A program made the position numbers and the translations under genes. Positions 35,291 through 44,607 of a stretch of DNA of 64,000 bases are shown here, in pieces. This DNA is from Pseudidiomarina aquimaris (lineage in GTDB: Bacteria; Pseudomonadota; Gammaproteobacteria; Enterobacterales; Alteromonadaceae). Numbering within the stretch: position 1 is the stretch's first letter; each line of letters begins with the position of its first letter. Below the pieces are notes generated by a model that was not told where the DNA came from, ran no database searches, and was given only the letters and a program-made list of their open reading frames with translations. Location of the stretch: contig NZ_PIPT01000002.1 of assembly GCF_003987395.1 (NCBI RefSeq), positions 247,379 through 311,378 on the forward strand, written 5' to 3'.

Positions 35291-37903
35291 ATGCGTTTGC
35301 TCAAGATGTTTGCAGCAGTGCTTCTTTTGGTTTCAGTGTCAGCCTCTGCCACTACGTTAAAAGATTATCTGCCGACCGATGTGACTTATGACCCAAGCAT
35401 TCCAACGCCTAAGGAGATTTTAGGTTATGAAGTTGGAGAATGGCACGTTCGCCATGATCAGTTGGTGCGTTACATGGAGGTTCTTGCAGAGAAAAGCGAC
35501 CGCTTCACTATTGAAGTAACAGGTCGCACGCATGAGCAGCGCCCATTGCTGCTCTTAACGGTAACCACTCCAGAAAATCACGCAAACATCGATAGCTTAC
35601 GCGATGCGCACACTGCAATTGCAGACCCGAACCGCAACGGCGATCCGGAAACAGCTCCCCTAGTCCTTTACATGGGCTACAGCATTCATGGTGACGAGCC
35701 GAGCGGCAGTAACGCAGCCTTACTTTATGCCTACTACTTAGCGGCGGCACAAGGCGAGAAAATTGAGGCGGTACTGCGCGATACCATCATCTTGCTCGAT
35801 CCTAGCTTGAATCCTGACGGCTTGGCTCGTTTCGCGCAGTGGGCAAACCAGCATCGCAGTCAAAACCTAGTTGCCGACCCACAGCATCGCGAACACGTAC
35901 AAGGCACGCCGCGTGGCCGGGTCAATCATTATTGGTTTGACTTGAACCGTGACTGGTTGTTGTTACAGCATCCGGAGTCGCGCGCACGCATCGCTAACTT
36001 CCAAAAATGGAAGCCAAACGTGTTAACCGACTTCCATGAAATGGGTACCAACAGCACGTTCTTCTTTCAGCCGGGCATTCCGACGCGTCGCAACCCAAAT
36101 ACCCCAGAAGAGAACGTAACACTTACTGCTAAACTGGCCGAAGGCCATGCAGCTGCGCTTGATGAGCAAGGCCGCTTGTATTTTACCGAAGAATCTTTTG
36201 ATGACTTTTACGTCGGTAAAGGTTCAACTTATCCCGACGTACAAGGCGCCATCGGTATCTTGTTTGAGCAAGCCTCGAGCCGCGGACACGCGCAAGACTC
36301 CATCAATGGCTTAGTTGAGTTCCCGTTCACTATCCAGAACCAGTTCACCACATCGTTGACCACCATGTACGGTGCGCACGCCAACAAGGTGGCGTTCTTG
36401 GATTATCAACAACGCTTCTTTGACAGTGGCCTAGAGCTTGCTGATGATGCAGATTTCAACGGCTACGTGTTCGGTGACAGTACCGACCCTGCGCGGTTAG
36501 CTGGTATGTTAGAGATCCTCGACCAGCATGAGATTCAAGTGTACCCGCTGACCTCAGAGGTCAAAGAAAACGGCAAAACATTTAAGCCGGGTTCGAGCTA
36601 CTATGTGCCACTAGAGCAGCCGCAGTACCGCCTGATTCGGGCCATTTTTAGCACCCAGCAAAGCTTCCTAGATAACACCTTCTATGATGTTTCAGGTTGG
36701 ACCTTGCCATTAGCCTTCAATGTTGAATTTGCCGCCACTGACAGCCGTGTGCGTCATAGCGAGCAAACTTGGCAACAACCGCAAGCGCCAGCCGTTAGCA
36801 TCGCAGCTGACGCCTATGCTTATGGTTTCGATTGGCACAGCTACTTTGCACCACGTGCGCTGCAGGAATTACTCGCAGCAGATATTCACGTGCGCCAGGC
36901 TGCACAAGGCTTTACCGCAAAAACCGGCGACGGTCAGCACCAGTTTGCGTCGGGCGCCGTTGTTGTTACCAAAGCTTACCAAAGCAAACCTTGGCAAGAA
37001 GTTCAAGAACAGCTGCTTGAAATCGCCACGCGCAATGGCATTGCCTTACATAGCATTAGTTCTGGCCTAACGCCGCAGGGTATGGATCTTGGTAGTCGCA
37101 ACCTGAGCCCAGTCGAGCCCGTAAGCGTAATGATGCTGGTAGGTGATGGTGCCAACATGTACGAAAACGGCGAAGCATGGTACTACCTCGACCGCCATGT
37201 CAGCATCCCCGTCTCGATGATTGATACCGACCGCTTTAACCGTGTCGACCTTGAGCGTTACACTCACATTCTCTTGGTGGATGGCAGCTATCGTACACTG
37301 GATGACCGTAGCGTATCGCGCCTACGTGATTGGGTGCGCGCAGGCGGTACCGTCATCGGTCAACAAGGCGGCGCGAAGTGGCTTGCCGAGCAGAAATTAC
37401 TGGCGGCTAAGTTTGTCGAAGGCGCAGCTTTTGATGAGAAATTTGATAGCAGCGCACTGAGCTACGCTGATCGCGATAGCTACTATGGTAAGCGTCGTGT
37501 TGCCGGTGCCATCTTCGGTGCTAAACTCGACTTGAGTCATCCACTGGCTTTCGGCTTCCCACGTACCAAGTTGCCGGTTTTCAAAGATAGTCTAAACGCG
37601 ATGGAGATCCCTGAATCGCCGTTTATTACGGTGGCTCGTTACCAGGAAGAGCCGCTATTAAGTGGTTATGCTGCAAAAGAAAACCGCGAAGTCATGAGTG
37701 AGAAAGCAGCCATTGTTGCCCACCGCTATGGTAGTGGTCGTGTGGTTGGTTTGGCTGATGACATGAACTTCCGTGCCTTCTTCTGGGGTACAGCTAAGCT
37801 ACTGAGTAATGCCATCTTCTTATCGCCAGCCATTGACGCCTACGCTCAAAGCGATGAAGATGCCGCAGCGGCAGCAGCCGAGGCAGCAGAAGAGAGCCAC
37901 TAA
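35291..37903 (+). CDS. Secreted M14 zinc carboxypeptidase with C-terminal glutamine-amidotransferase-like domain
   Basis: An 870-residue protein with an export signal (about 1-21). The M14 domain (about 45-400) has the zinc ligands in SIHGDEPSG and DFHEMG and substrate residues in DLNRDW; the region IGILFEQASSRG is near the expected catalytic Glu. Around 610-710 (VSVMMLVGDGANMYENGEAWYYLD..., ILLVDGSY, RAGGTVIGQQGG) is a GATase1-like fold, as in a subgroup of large M14 peptidases. The tail is Ala/Glu-rich. It likely trims amino acids from peptides outside the inner membrane. GGAAAG precedes the ATG. The stop shares CTAA with comF. Confidence 0.9.
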   Translation: MRLLKMFAAVLLLVSVSASATTLKDYLPTDVTYDPSIPTPKEILGYEVGEWHVRHDQLVRYMEVLAEKSDRFTIEVTGRTHEQRPLLLLTVTTPENHANIDSLRDAHTAIADPNRNGDPETAPLVLYMGYSIHGDEPSGSNAALLYAYYLAAAQGEKIEAVLRDTIILLDPSLNPDGLARFAQWANQHRSQNLVADPQHREHVQGTPRGRVNHYWFDLNRDWLLLQHPESRARIANFQKWKPNVLTDFHEMGTNSTFFFQPGIPTRRNPNTPEENVTLTAKLAEGHAAALDEQGRLYFTEESFDDFYVGKGSTYPDVQGAIGILFEQASSRGHAQDSINGLVEFPFTIQNQFTTSLTTMYGAHANKVAFLDYQQRFFDSGLELADDADFNGYVFGDSTDPARLAGMLEILDQHEIQVYPLTSEVKENGKTFKPGSSYYVPLEQPQYRLIRAIFSTQQSFLDNTFYDVSGWTLPLAFNVEFAATDSRVRHSEQTWQQPQAPAVSIAADAYAYGFDWHSYFAPRALQELLAADIHVRQAAQGFTAKTGDGQHQFASGAVVVTKAYQSKPWQEVQEQLLEIATRNGIALHSISSGLTPQGMDLGSRNLSPVEPVSVMMLVGDGANMYENGEAWYYLDRHVSIPVSMIDTDRFNRVDLERYTHILLVDGSYRTLDDRSVSRLRDWVRAGGTVIGQQGGAKWLAEQKLLAAKFVEGAAFDEKFDSSALSYADRDSYYGKRRVAGAIFGAKLDLSHPLAFGFPRTKLPVFKDSLNAMEIPESPFITVARYQEEPLLSGYAAKENREVMSEKAAIVAHRYGSGRVVGLADDMNFRAFFWGTAKLLSNAIFLSPAIDAYAQSDEDAAAAAAEAAEESH

Positions 37904-38598
37904 GCACACCCTGACGCATGCGGCTCGGTATAACATAACGTCCATGCGTCAACGGCCTTTGCACCCCGTCGCTGTAGTGCTGCAGCGGCGGCGGTCACCG
38001 AAGCACCACTGGTCAGCACGTCATCGACCACAGCAATCGTCAAACCACGCACATCTCGAGTGCAATGCATCGCATTTTGCATACTGACCCAGCGTTGCTG
38101 ACGCCCTAATTTATGCTGCGCAACCTCATCGCGAAGTCGCCTGAGTAACCCCGCACTATAGGGAAGTTGCAGCTGCTCCGCTAAGACGCGGGCTAATAAC
38201 CCAGCTTGATTGTAACCACGACGTTGCCATCGTCTTCGGGTCATCGGCATTGCCACGATCAGATCTGGCCAGGCCACCTGATACTTCTGATAACACGCAA
38301 TAAGCTGGGCTGTCATCAGCGGCGCTAACCAACGCACAAGCTCGGGTGAGCGATGAAATTTATAACGTTGCACTAAGTGCCGGCTTTCTGCTTGCCATGC
38401 CAAGACAGCGAACCAATGCCGACCAAAGCTTTGTGCTTGCCGTTGCCCGCGCCAATGCAAACAGGCTGGAGGTAAACGCGGTAAATCGGCAAAACACGCC
38501 TTGCAAAAACCATTGTGCTCATTGGCTTTCAGTGGTAGTAAACAAAGCCAGCAGCAGCCCGTTTGCAGCTTGGCAAAAAACCTCGGTAAAGTTACCAT
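37900..38598 (-). CDS. comF: ComF family phosphoribosyltransferase-like protein
   Basis: A 232-residue protein with an N-terminal zinc ribbon (CWLC ... CKAC) and a PRTase domain with the PRPP motif VVDDVLTSGAS (about residue 190). ComF/GntX proteins are linked to DNA uptake and use of extracellular DNA, although the biochemistry is unclear. The start at 38598 has GGAGGAG just upstream; an ATG at 38610 is less likely. It is divergent from bioH, as in E. coli (gntX-bioH), with nfuA nearby, also conserved. Confidence 0.9.
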   Translation of the reverse strand: MVTLPRFFAKLQTGCCWLCLLPLKANEHNGFCKACFADLPRLPPACLHWRGQRQAQSFGRHWFAVLAWQAESRHLVQRYKFHRSPELVRWLAPLMTAQLIACYQKYQVAWPDLIVAMPMTRRRWQRRGYNQAGLLARVLAEQLQLPYSAGLLRRLRDEVAQHKLGRQQRWVSMQNAMHCTRDVRGLTIAVVDDVLTSGASVTAAAAALQRRGAKAVDAWTLCYTEPHASGCA

Positions 38599-38629
38599 GT
38601 GCTCCTCCATGAGCGGGTTGGAATATCTA

Positions 38630-39418
38630 ATGGTAGATCAGGTTTGGACTGAGGTCAGTGGTAGCGGGGAGGATATTGTCGTCCTCCATGGCTGGGGCTT
38701 GAATGCGAATATTTGGACACCTATCGTGTCACAGCTTAGCCAACAAGGACGCCTGACGCGGCTGGATTTACCGGGTTACGGCGAGTCACCATGGCCGCAA
38801 AACGAAGCCATTACCTTTGCCAAGCTATGCCAGCTTACCTTAGCGGCGTTACCTGAGCGCTGCCACTTAGTAGGGTGGTCGCTCGGCGGCTTGGTCGCAA
38901 CGCAGCTGGTGCTTGATGCGCCTGAGCGCTTCCAGAGCCTAACCACAGTCGCCTCCTCGCCGTACTTCCCAGCGCAAGAGCCAGATTGGCCTGGAATTGA
39001 GCCCAGCATTCTGAATCAATTCGGCAAGCAGCTCAGCAAAGACTTTCGCCGCACGGTTGAGCGGTTCTTAGCGCTGCAGTCGCTAGGAAGCCCGCATGCG
39101 AAAGCGGATGTAAAAGCAATCAAAGAGTGGCTATTTAGCAAGCCTATGGCGAGCGTTGAAGTCTTAGATGCTGGACTCGATATGCTTGCACAAGTCGATT
39201 TACGCGCGCAGTTGAAACATATCGAGATACCCTTTTTTCGCATCTATGGGCGTTTGGATGCGTTAGTACCAGCAAAGATCGATAAACAAGTGCAGCAACT
39301 GGCGCCAGCAAGCCAAAGTTACATTGCCCCGCATTGCAGCCATGCGCCTTTTATCAGTGACCCTGAGGCTTTTTTAGCGGCTTGGACAAGCTTCTTTCAG
39401 GACCTTTCTCAACGTTGA
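38630..39418 (+). CDS. bioH: Pimeloyl-ACP methyl ester carboxylesterase BioH
   Basis: A 262-residue alpha/beta hydrolase. Conserved [10 protein letters not shown] near the N terminus (oxyanion region), nucleophile Ser in GWSLGG (about 80), Asp in GRLDALVP (about 205) and His in HCSHAPF (about 233). It removes the methyl ester from pimeloyl-ACP, closing the first stage of biotin synthesis. The start at 38630 places the sequence like other BioH proteins; an ATG at 38609 is possible. The 3' end overlaps the convergent mutM by 10 bases. Confidence 0.9.
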   Translation: MVDQVWTEVSGSGEDIVVLHGWGLNANIWTPIVSQLSQQGRLTRLDLPGYGESPWPQNEAITFAKLCQLTLAALPERCHLVGWSLGGLVATQLVLDAPERFQSLTTVASSPYFPAQEPDWPGIEPSILNQFGKQLSKDFRRTVERFLALQSLGSPHAKADVKAIKEWLFSKPMASVEVLDAGLDMLAQVDLRAQLKHIEIPFFRIYGRLDALVPAKIDKQVQQLAPASQSYIAPHCSHAPFISDPEAFLAAWTSFFQDLSQR

Positions 39419-40224
39419 CACTGCGCGCAGTAAACGGTACTCCGCTGGCCTAAGCGAATTTCTTTTAATTCGCTTTTACACACCATGCATTGCTTGCCAC
39501 CGCGTCCGTAGACGTTTAAGTGCTGCTTGAAATAGCCTGGGCTACCATCAGCTTGGGTAAAGTCCTGTAAGGTGGTTCCGCCTTGCGCTATCGCCGCAGT
39601 CAAAATCTCTTTAATAATTGGAACCAGCTTCTGGTAGCGCGCAAGGCTAACTTTCCCTGCCGCGCGCTTCGGATGGATCCCCGCTTTAAACAACGACTCA
39701 TTGGCGTAAATATTGCCGACCCCAACGACAACATGGTTGTCCATAATGAAGGTCTTGATGGACTGCTGCTTGCCCCGTGACTGACGATGCAGATAATCTG
39801 CCGTAAAAGCTTCGGTAAGTGGCTCGGGGCCAAGCTCACGAAGTAAAGGATGGTCTAGGCCGGGATGTGCATCACTCACTAACACACAGCCAAAACGGCG
39901 GGCGTCATTGAAACGTAGACATTGGCCATTCGTTAGCTGTAAATCAAAGTGATCGTGCTTTACTACCAAACTATCACTTGGCACTACGCGCAACTTACCC
40001 GACATGCCCAAATGCAGAATTAGATAGCCCTTATCTGTATGCAAAATAAGGTATTTCGCTCGCCGCTCCACCTGAGTAATCAGCGCACCAGCAAAGTTTT
40101 CCACGTGCTCAGGTATGGGCCAACGCAGGCGCTTATCTCGCACCACGACTTTATCGATCTGCTGCCCTTCAAGATGCGGCGCAATGCCCATCCGGCTGAC
40201 TTCAACTTCGGGTAACTCTGGCAT
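39409..40224 (-). CDS. mutM: Formamidopyrimidine-DNA glycosylase MutM
   Basis: A 271-residue DNA repair enzyme that excises 8-oxoguanine and FaPy lesions and cuts the abasic site. The N terminus PELPEVE supplies the catalytic Pro and Glu; the C-terminal zinc finger is CMVC ... CAQC. The gene lies in the conserved mutM-rpmG-rpmB-radC neighbourhood, though a 2OG oxygenase gene on the other strand separates it from rpmG here. Confidence 0.97.
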   Translation of the reverse strand: MPELPEVEVSRMGIAPHLEGQQIDKVVVRDKRLRWPIPEHVENFAGALITQVERRAKYLILHTDKGYLILHLGMSGKLRVVPSDSLVVKHDHFDLQLTNGQCLRFNDARRFGCVLVSDAHPGLDHPLLRELGPEPLTEAFTADYLHRQSRGKQQSIKTFIMDNHVVVGVGNIYANESLFKAGIHPKRAAGKVSLARYQKLVPIIKEILTAAIAQGGTTLQDFTQADGSPGYFKQHLNVYGRGGKQCMVCKSELKEIRLGQRSTVYCAQCQR

Positions 40225-40291
40225 TTAATTTCTCTTGTGTTTAAGCTCGAGGTTCATTATATTCCGCCGAAAATTCGGAGGTACATCGCTC

Positions 40292-40948
40292 ATGACTTTA
40301 ACGGATGCTCGACTTGCGGCCGACGACTTCGCCACCGACGCGATTGATATCGACCAATTGGCTGAGCACGGCTATGTCATTGTACCGAATTTCCTGCCAC
40401 GCTCCCAATGTTCGGCGCTTTATGACTATGCGCAACAATTGGCACCGCAGGCCTGGCAGCAGGCGGGCATCGGCCGCTCCGACAACTACACCACCAATAC
40501 CGCGGTACGCCAAGATAAAATCCGCTGGTTAAGCGCACAAGAACCCTTAGAGAACGCATATCTAGAGATGATGGATCAGCTTCGGGTGCAGCTTAATCGT
40601 GAGCTATTTATGGGCTTATTCGACTATGAATGTCACCTAGCCCATTACCCGCCAGGTGCGTTCTATCGTAAGCACTTAGACGCATTCAAAGGGCGCAGCA
40701 ATCGCATCTTGACCACGGTCTTTTATCTCAATTCTGAATGGCAAGAAGCCGACGGCGGCCAGCTTGTTATCTATGGCGAGCGTGGCGAAGTGCTTGAGAC
40801 TGTACTACCGGAAGCCGGCAAGCTAGTGGTGTTTCTCAGTGACGTGTTTGTTCATGAAGTTCTCGCGGGCCTGCGAGATCGCTTCAGTATTACCGGCTGG
40901 TATCGTCTTAATACCAGCATCGGTGGCTTGGTCGACCCTACTTCATAA
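40292..40948 (+). CDS. 2OG-Fe(II) oxygenase superfamily protein (prolyl 4-hydroxylase-like)
   Basis: A 218-residue protein with the iron-binding HxD in YRKHLDAF (about 124-126), the distal His in VFVHEVL (about 188) and the 2-oxoglutarate-binding Arg in DRFSITGWYR. Architecture is like SM-20/PhyH-type prolyl hydroxylases. Bacterial members can modify EF-Tu or ribosomal proteins; insertion beside rpmG is suggestive but the substrate is unknown. GGAGGT precedes the ATG at 40292; an upstream in-frame ATG at 40235 is less likely. A shared terminator follows. Confidence 0.85.
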   Translation: MTLTDARLAADDFATDAIDIDQLAEHGYVIVPNFLPRSQCSALYDYAQQLAPQAWQQAGIGRSDNYTTNTAVRQDKIRWLSAQEPLENAYLEMMDQLRVQLNRELFMGLFDYECHLAHYPPGAFYRKHLDAFKGRSNRILTTVFYLNSEWQEADGGQLVIYGERGEVLETVLPEAGKLVVFLSDVFVHEVLAGLRDRFSITGWYRLNTSIGGLVDPTS

Positions 40949-40967
40949 AGTCAGCTGGCAGATACAA

Positions 40968-40992
40968 AAAACCCAGCCGAAGCTGGGTTTTT
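40968..40992. terminator. Bidirectional terminator between 2OG oxygenase and rpmG
   Basis: AAAACCCAGC (40968-40977) and GCTGGGTTTT (40982-40991) form a 10-base stem with a 4-base loop. T-runs on both strands mean that it can end both the oxygenase transcript and the rpmB-rpmG transcript. Confidence 0.9.
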
Positions 40993-41016
40993 CAATTTAT
41001 CGCACAAAAAAACGAA

Positions 41017-41172
41017 TTACTTAATTTTCGCTTCTTTGAACATCACATGCTTGCGAACAACCGGATCAAATTTTTTGATCTCGAATTTTTCTGGCATGTT
41101 ACGCTTGTTCTTGTCGGTAGTGTAGAAGAAACCAGTACCGGCAGAAGAAACTAGACGAATCTTATCGCGCAT
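41017..41172 (-). CDS. rpmG: 50S ribosomal protein L33
   Basis: A 51-residue protein read directly from the sequence ([20 protein letters not shown]... ending MFKEAKIK), the standard length of L33. It has the zinc-free pattern: no CxxC pairs are present. It lies 11 bases after rpmB in the same operon, with GGAGC before the ATG. Confidence 0.97.
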   Translation of the reverse strand: MRDKIRLVSSAGTGFFYTTDKNKRNMPEKFEIKKFDPVVRKHVMFKEAKIK

Positions 41173-41183
41173 GGTTTAGCTCC

Positions 41184-41420
41184 TTACACTTTTTCGCCAC
41201 GTGCACGCAAATCTGCAAGCACAGTGTCGATACCGTTTTTATCGATAATACGCATACCTTTAGTAGAGATACGCAGCTTCACCCAACGCTTTTCTGATTC
41301 TACCCAGAAGCGGTGAGATTGTAGGTTCGGCAGGAAACGACGCTTGGTCGCATTGCGCGCGTGAGAACGGTTATTACCGGTAACCGGACGCTTTCCTGTA
41401 ACTTGACATACTCGTGACAT
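41184..41420 (-). CDS. rpmB: 50S ribosomal protein L28
   Basis: A 78-residue protein beginning [17 protein letters not shown], the L28 signature, with the RRFLPNL motif at about 27-33. First gene of the rpmB-rpmG operon. Confidence 0.98.
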   Translation of the reverse strand: MSRVCQVTGKRPVTGNNRSHARNATKRRFLPNLQSHRFWVESEKRWVKLRISTKGMRIIDKNGIDTVLADLRARGEKV

Positions 41421-41579
41421 CGTTTTTTACTCCAAAAATTGCTTCAAGCTCGCCTGTCGCCCATCGCGGCCTTGCCTTGAATCCGAGGGCGCATTTTATA
41501 CAGTAAACCGGCTCGGTAATCAAGAGATAAGCGTTATTTTTTGATCTTTTTGATCGTTTCAGATGGTGGCGCTACTCTA

Positions 41580-42257
41580 CTACAACAGACCGCGTTCGGC
41601 AAATGAAACTGGCTGCCCGCTGCCTATGACAAAGTGATCCAGCAGCGCTACATCGATCATCGACAGGGCTTTTTTTAAACGTTCGGTGACTCGTTGATCG
41701 GCTTGGCTGGGTTCCGCTACACCTGAAGGGTGATTATGCGCCAAAATCACGGCGGCGGCGTTGTGTTGCATGACGAGTTTTATAATTTCACGAGGATAGA
41801 CCGGAGCCGCGTTTATGGTGCCATGAAACAGTTCGACGTACTTCAACAGTCGGTGTTGGCTATCCAATAGCAACACCACAAAAACTTCGCGTTGTTGGTG
41901 TCTCAGTTGCGAAGTTAGATAGTCGCGCACCATTGCCGGCTGGGTAAAGCCATCGTCACGGCGTAACTGCCAAGCCAAATAGCGTCGTGAAATTTCCATC
42001 ACGACTTGCAATTGCATAACCCGTGCTGGGCCCATCCCTTGCTGCTGCAAAAGATCCGCGGCTGGGGCGCCAAGTAAGCCACCAATGCCTTCATATTCCG
42101 CCATCAGGTCGCGCGCATAGGTCACCACGTCTTTACCGCGCACGCCAGTACCCAACAAAATAGCCAATAGTTCGGCATCGCTTAGTGCCGCAACCCCCAT
42201 TTCTGCCAGCTTTTCACGCGGGCGCTCACCTACCGGCCATGCCTTCACTGTTGCCAT
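41580..42257 (-). CDS. radC: RadC family JAB-domain protein
   Basis: A 225-residue protein with an N-terminal helix-hairpin-helix-like region (about 20-90) and a C-terminal JAB/MPN domain with the metal motif HNHPSGVAEPSQAD (about 175-188). Despite the name, a DNA repair role is not established. It occupies its conserved place beside rpmB and coaBC. GGAGGA precedes the ATG. Confidence 0.95.
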   Translation of the reverse strand: MATVKAWPVGERPREKLAEMGVAALSDAELLAILLGTGVRGKDVVTYARDLMAEYEGIGGLLGAPAADLLQQQGMGPARVMQLQVVMEISRRYLAWQLRRDDGFTQPAMVRDYLTSQLRHQQREVFVVLLLDSQHRLLKYVELFHGTINAAPVYPREIIKLVMQHNAAAVILAHNHPSGVAEPSQADQRVTERLKKALSMIDVALLDHFVIGSGQPVSFAERGLL

Positions 42258-42292
42258 GTGTTCCTCCTTGAACGGTGTTTCATGTTAGAAAC

Positions 42293-42319
42293 AAAAAAGC
42301 CACTCTAACGGTGGCTTTT
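42293..42319 (-). terminator. Terminator after the small lipoprotein gene
   Basis: Read leftward: AAAGCCAC / GTGGCTTT stem (arms 42311-42318 and 42296-42303), 7-base loop, T-run (the A-run 42293-42298). It lies about 46 bases past the lipoprotein stop. Confidence 0.82.
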
Positions 42320-42364
42320 GGCGATGGCAATCATCAATTTTTGTGCGCTTTGCACCCATCGAAA

Positions 42365-42649
42365 TTAGTTATCGATAGGAGCTTCCATACCGCTGCGCTG
42401 CATGTTGGAAAGCTCACGTTGAGCCTCTTCACGGTCTTGCGCAACTTGCTCTTTCGTGCGGCAGCGACGACGTTTGAAGTTAGTACCCACTACATGTTCC
42501 GCACTGCAAACAAATTTTGCATCTGCAGTTTCTGTTGTTTCTTCTGCAGTTGCGTCATTGGTAGCGGCGGCTTGCTGCTCGGCGTCACCATTGCTAGCGC
42601 AACCAGCAGCAAAAACAGCGACAAATGCCGCTAAGATAAAATGTTTCAT
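42365..42649 (-). CDS. Small predicted lipoprotein of unknown function
   Basis: A 94-residue protein with a lipoprotein signal (MKHFILAAFVAVFAAGC, lipobox AAGC, Cys17). A low-complexity A/E/T-rich linker (about 20-45) precedes a C-terminal part with two Cys (FVCSAEHVVG and KRRRCRTKEQVAQDREEAQ). The start at 42649 has GGAGATG upstream. A similar C-terminal pattern (CR-T-EQ-A--RE) is, from memory, common in small hypothetical proteins of Alteromonadales. Function unknown. Confidence 0.78.
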   Translation of the reverse strand: MKHFILAAFVAVFAAGCASNGDAEQQAAATNDATAEETTETADAKFVCSAEHVVGTNFKRRRCRTKEQVAQDREEAQRELSNMQRSGMEAPIDN

Positions 42650-42784
42650 AATCATCTCCGTTTCATTGGACCACAATCGTAACAGGGACAAATAATACAA
42701 ACAAGTTATTTACATTTATTTTGATTCGCATCTTATAAGCGCCTCATGCTATCTTATCGCGTAAAGATTACGTAAGGACTCACT

Positions 42785-44026
42785 ATGACGGAAAGCCTTT
42801 CTACAGCGCTATCAGGCCGCCATGTACTGGTAGCTGTTAGCGGTGGTATTGCCGCTTACAAAAGCCCTGATCTGGTTCGGCGGTTACGCGACGTAGGCGC
42901 TATTGTTCGCGTCGTAATGACCAAAGGTGCGCATGCTTTTATCACTCCCCTGAGCTTGCAGGCGGTTTCTGGGCACCCGGTTCATGATGACTTGCTCGAC
43001 CCCGCGGCAGAAGCAGCGATGGGCCATATTGAGCTAGCCAAGTGGGCCGACGTTATCCTCATCGCACCCGCCAGCGCCAACACCGTCGCTCGTTTGGCGA
43101 ATGGTTTTGCCGGTGACTTACTTAGTACCCTTTGCTTAGCAACAACGGCCCCGATCATGGTCGCCCCGGCAATGAATCAGCAAATGTGGTCAGCACCCGC
43201 CGTACAGGACAACATTAGCCGACTTCACGCCCTTGGCGTACATGTGATTGAGCCTGACAGCGGCTCTCAGGCCTGTGGCGATATTGGCGCTGGGCGTATG
43301 CCAGAACCGCTTGCCTTGCGTGACGCCGTGGTAGACTTACTATCCCCCAAAGATAGCCCGCTGCGCGGCTTGAATATCCTTATCACCGCAGGACCAACGC
43401 GTGAAGCCATTGACCCAGTTCGCTATCTAAGCAACCACAGTTCAGGCAAGATGGGCTATGCTCTTGCCGCGCAAGCGCAGCGGCTTGGGGCTAATGTGAC
43501 GTTAGTGAGTGGCCCCACTCAGCTCGCAGCACCTGAGGGCGTCAACCTCGTCGCGGTCGAAAGCGCGCAGGAGATGCTCGACGCGGTCGAGGCTCATGTC
43601 GCCGATGCTGCAATCTTTATCGCCTGCGCCGCCGTAGCTGATTATCGCCTCGCCGCCGTCGCAACCGATAAAATCAAGAAAAATGCGGATACGATGCAAC
43701 TCGAGCTAGTAAAAAACCCAGATATCTTAGCAACCATTGCCAACCGCCCTCAGCCGCCAATGTGTGTCGGCTTTGCTGCAGAAACTCAGGACGTCGCTCA
43801 TTACGCTGCCGACAAACTCAAACGCAAGAAGTTAGCCTTAATTGCTGCCAATGACGTAAGCGACAGCAGTATTGGTTTCAACAGTGATGAAAATGCCATG
43901 ACGTTGTTCTGGCATAACGCGAAGGGCGAACTTGAGCAAAAAGCGCTCGATCGCGCACCAAAGCTAACGATTGCCGAAGCTATCTTGCGTCAAGCAGGTG
44001 AATTATATGGAGAGAGAAATCACTAA
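42785..44026 (+). CDS. coaBC: Bifunctional phosphopantothenoylcysteine decarboxylase / phosphopantothenate-cysteine ligase
   Basis: A 413-residue fusion of two coenzyme A steps. The N-terminal flavoprotein CoaC (about 1-190) has the His in [10 protein letters not shown], the PAMNQ motif (APAMNQQMW) and the Cys loop in [12 protein letters not shown]. The C-terminal CoaB (about 190-410) has [25 protein letters not shown] and KIKK. Also called dfp. The stop overlaps slmA by one base (TAATG). Confidence 0.97.
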   Translation: MTESLSTALSGRHVLVAVSGGIAAYKSPDLVRRLRDVGAIVRVVMTKGAHAFITPLSLQAVSGHPVHDDLLDPAAEAAMGHIELAKWADVILIAPASANTVARLANGFAGDLLSTLCLATTAPIMVAPAMNQQMWSAPAVQDNISRLHALGVHVIEPDSGSQACGDIGAGRMPEPLALRDAVVDLLSPKDSPLRGLNILITAGPTREAIDPVRYLSNHSSGKMGYALAAQAQRLGANVTLVSGPTQLAAPEGVNLVAVESAQEMLDAVEAHVADAAIFIACAAVADYRLAAVATDKIKKNADTMQLELVKNPDILATIANRPQPPMCVGFAAETQDVAHYAADKLKRKKLALIAANDVSDSSIGFNSDENAMTLFWHNAKGELEQKALDRAPKLTIAEAILRQAGELYGERNH

Positions 44027-44607
44027 TGACAAGTAAACCTAATCGCAAAGAGCAGATTCTTGCTACGCTCGCGCACATGCTAGAAACCAGCCCTGGCCAG
44101 CGCATCACAACTAAAAGCTTGGCAGCCGAGCTAGGTGTTTCAGAAGCGGCTCTTTATCGGCACTTTCCTTCTAAAGCGCGGATGTTCGAAGGGCTCATAG
44201 AGTTTACGGAAGAAGCGGTGTTAAGTCGTATCAACCAAGTGATGGAAGTCGAAAAAGACACCTTGGTGCGCTGTGAAATGATGCTGCGGGTGGTGCTGAC
44301 TTTCATCGAACGCAACCCAGGCATTACGCGAGTTCTTACCGGTGATGCGCTGATGGGGGAACACGAGCGTTTACGTTCACGCGTGCAAAACCTTTTCACC
44401 AAGATCGAATCGAACATCAAGCAGGCATTACGAGAGCGGCGTTTACGTGAGAACGTGCAAGCGCGACTGGACGAGGCGGTTCTGGCGAATTTATTGATGG
44501 CCTATGCCGATGGCAAAATCGCACAGTTTGTGCGGTCCGAATTCAAGCTCAAGCCAACGTTAGAATTTGATGCGCAATGGCAAACCATTGCACACCAATT
44601 ACTCTGA
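44026..44607 (+). CDS. slmA: Nucleoid occlusion factor SlmA
   Basis: A 193-residue TetR-fold protein. N-terminal HTH ([21 protein letters not shown]) is nearly the textbook SlmA sequence. SlmA binds sites around the chromosome and blocks FtsZ assembly over the nucleoid. In E. coli dut sits between coaBC and slmA; here the two genes abut with no room for dut. The 3' end overlaps gpsA by 9 bases. Confidence 0.95.
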   Translation: MTSKPNRKEQILATLAHMLETSPGQRITTKSLAAELGVSEAALYRHFPSKARMFEGLIEFTEEAVLSRINQVMEVEKDTLVRCEMMLRVVLTFIERNPGITRVLTGDALMGEHERLRSRVQNLFTKIESNIKQALRERRLRENVQARLDEAVLANLLMAYADGKIAQFVRSEFKLKPTLEFDAQWQTIAHQLL

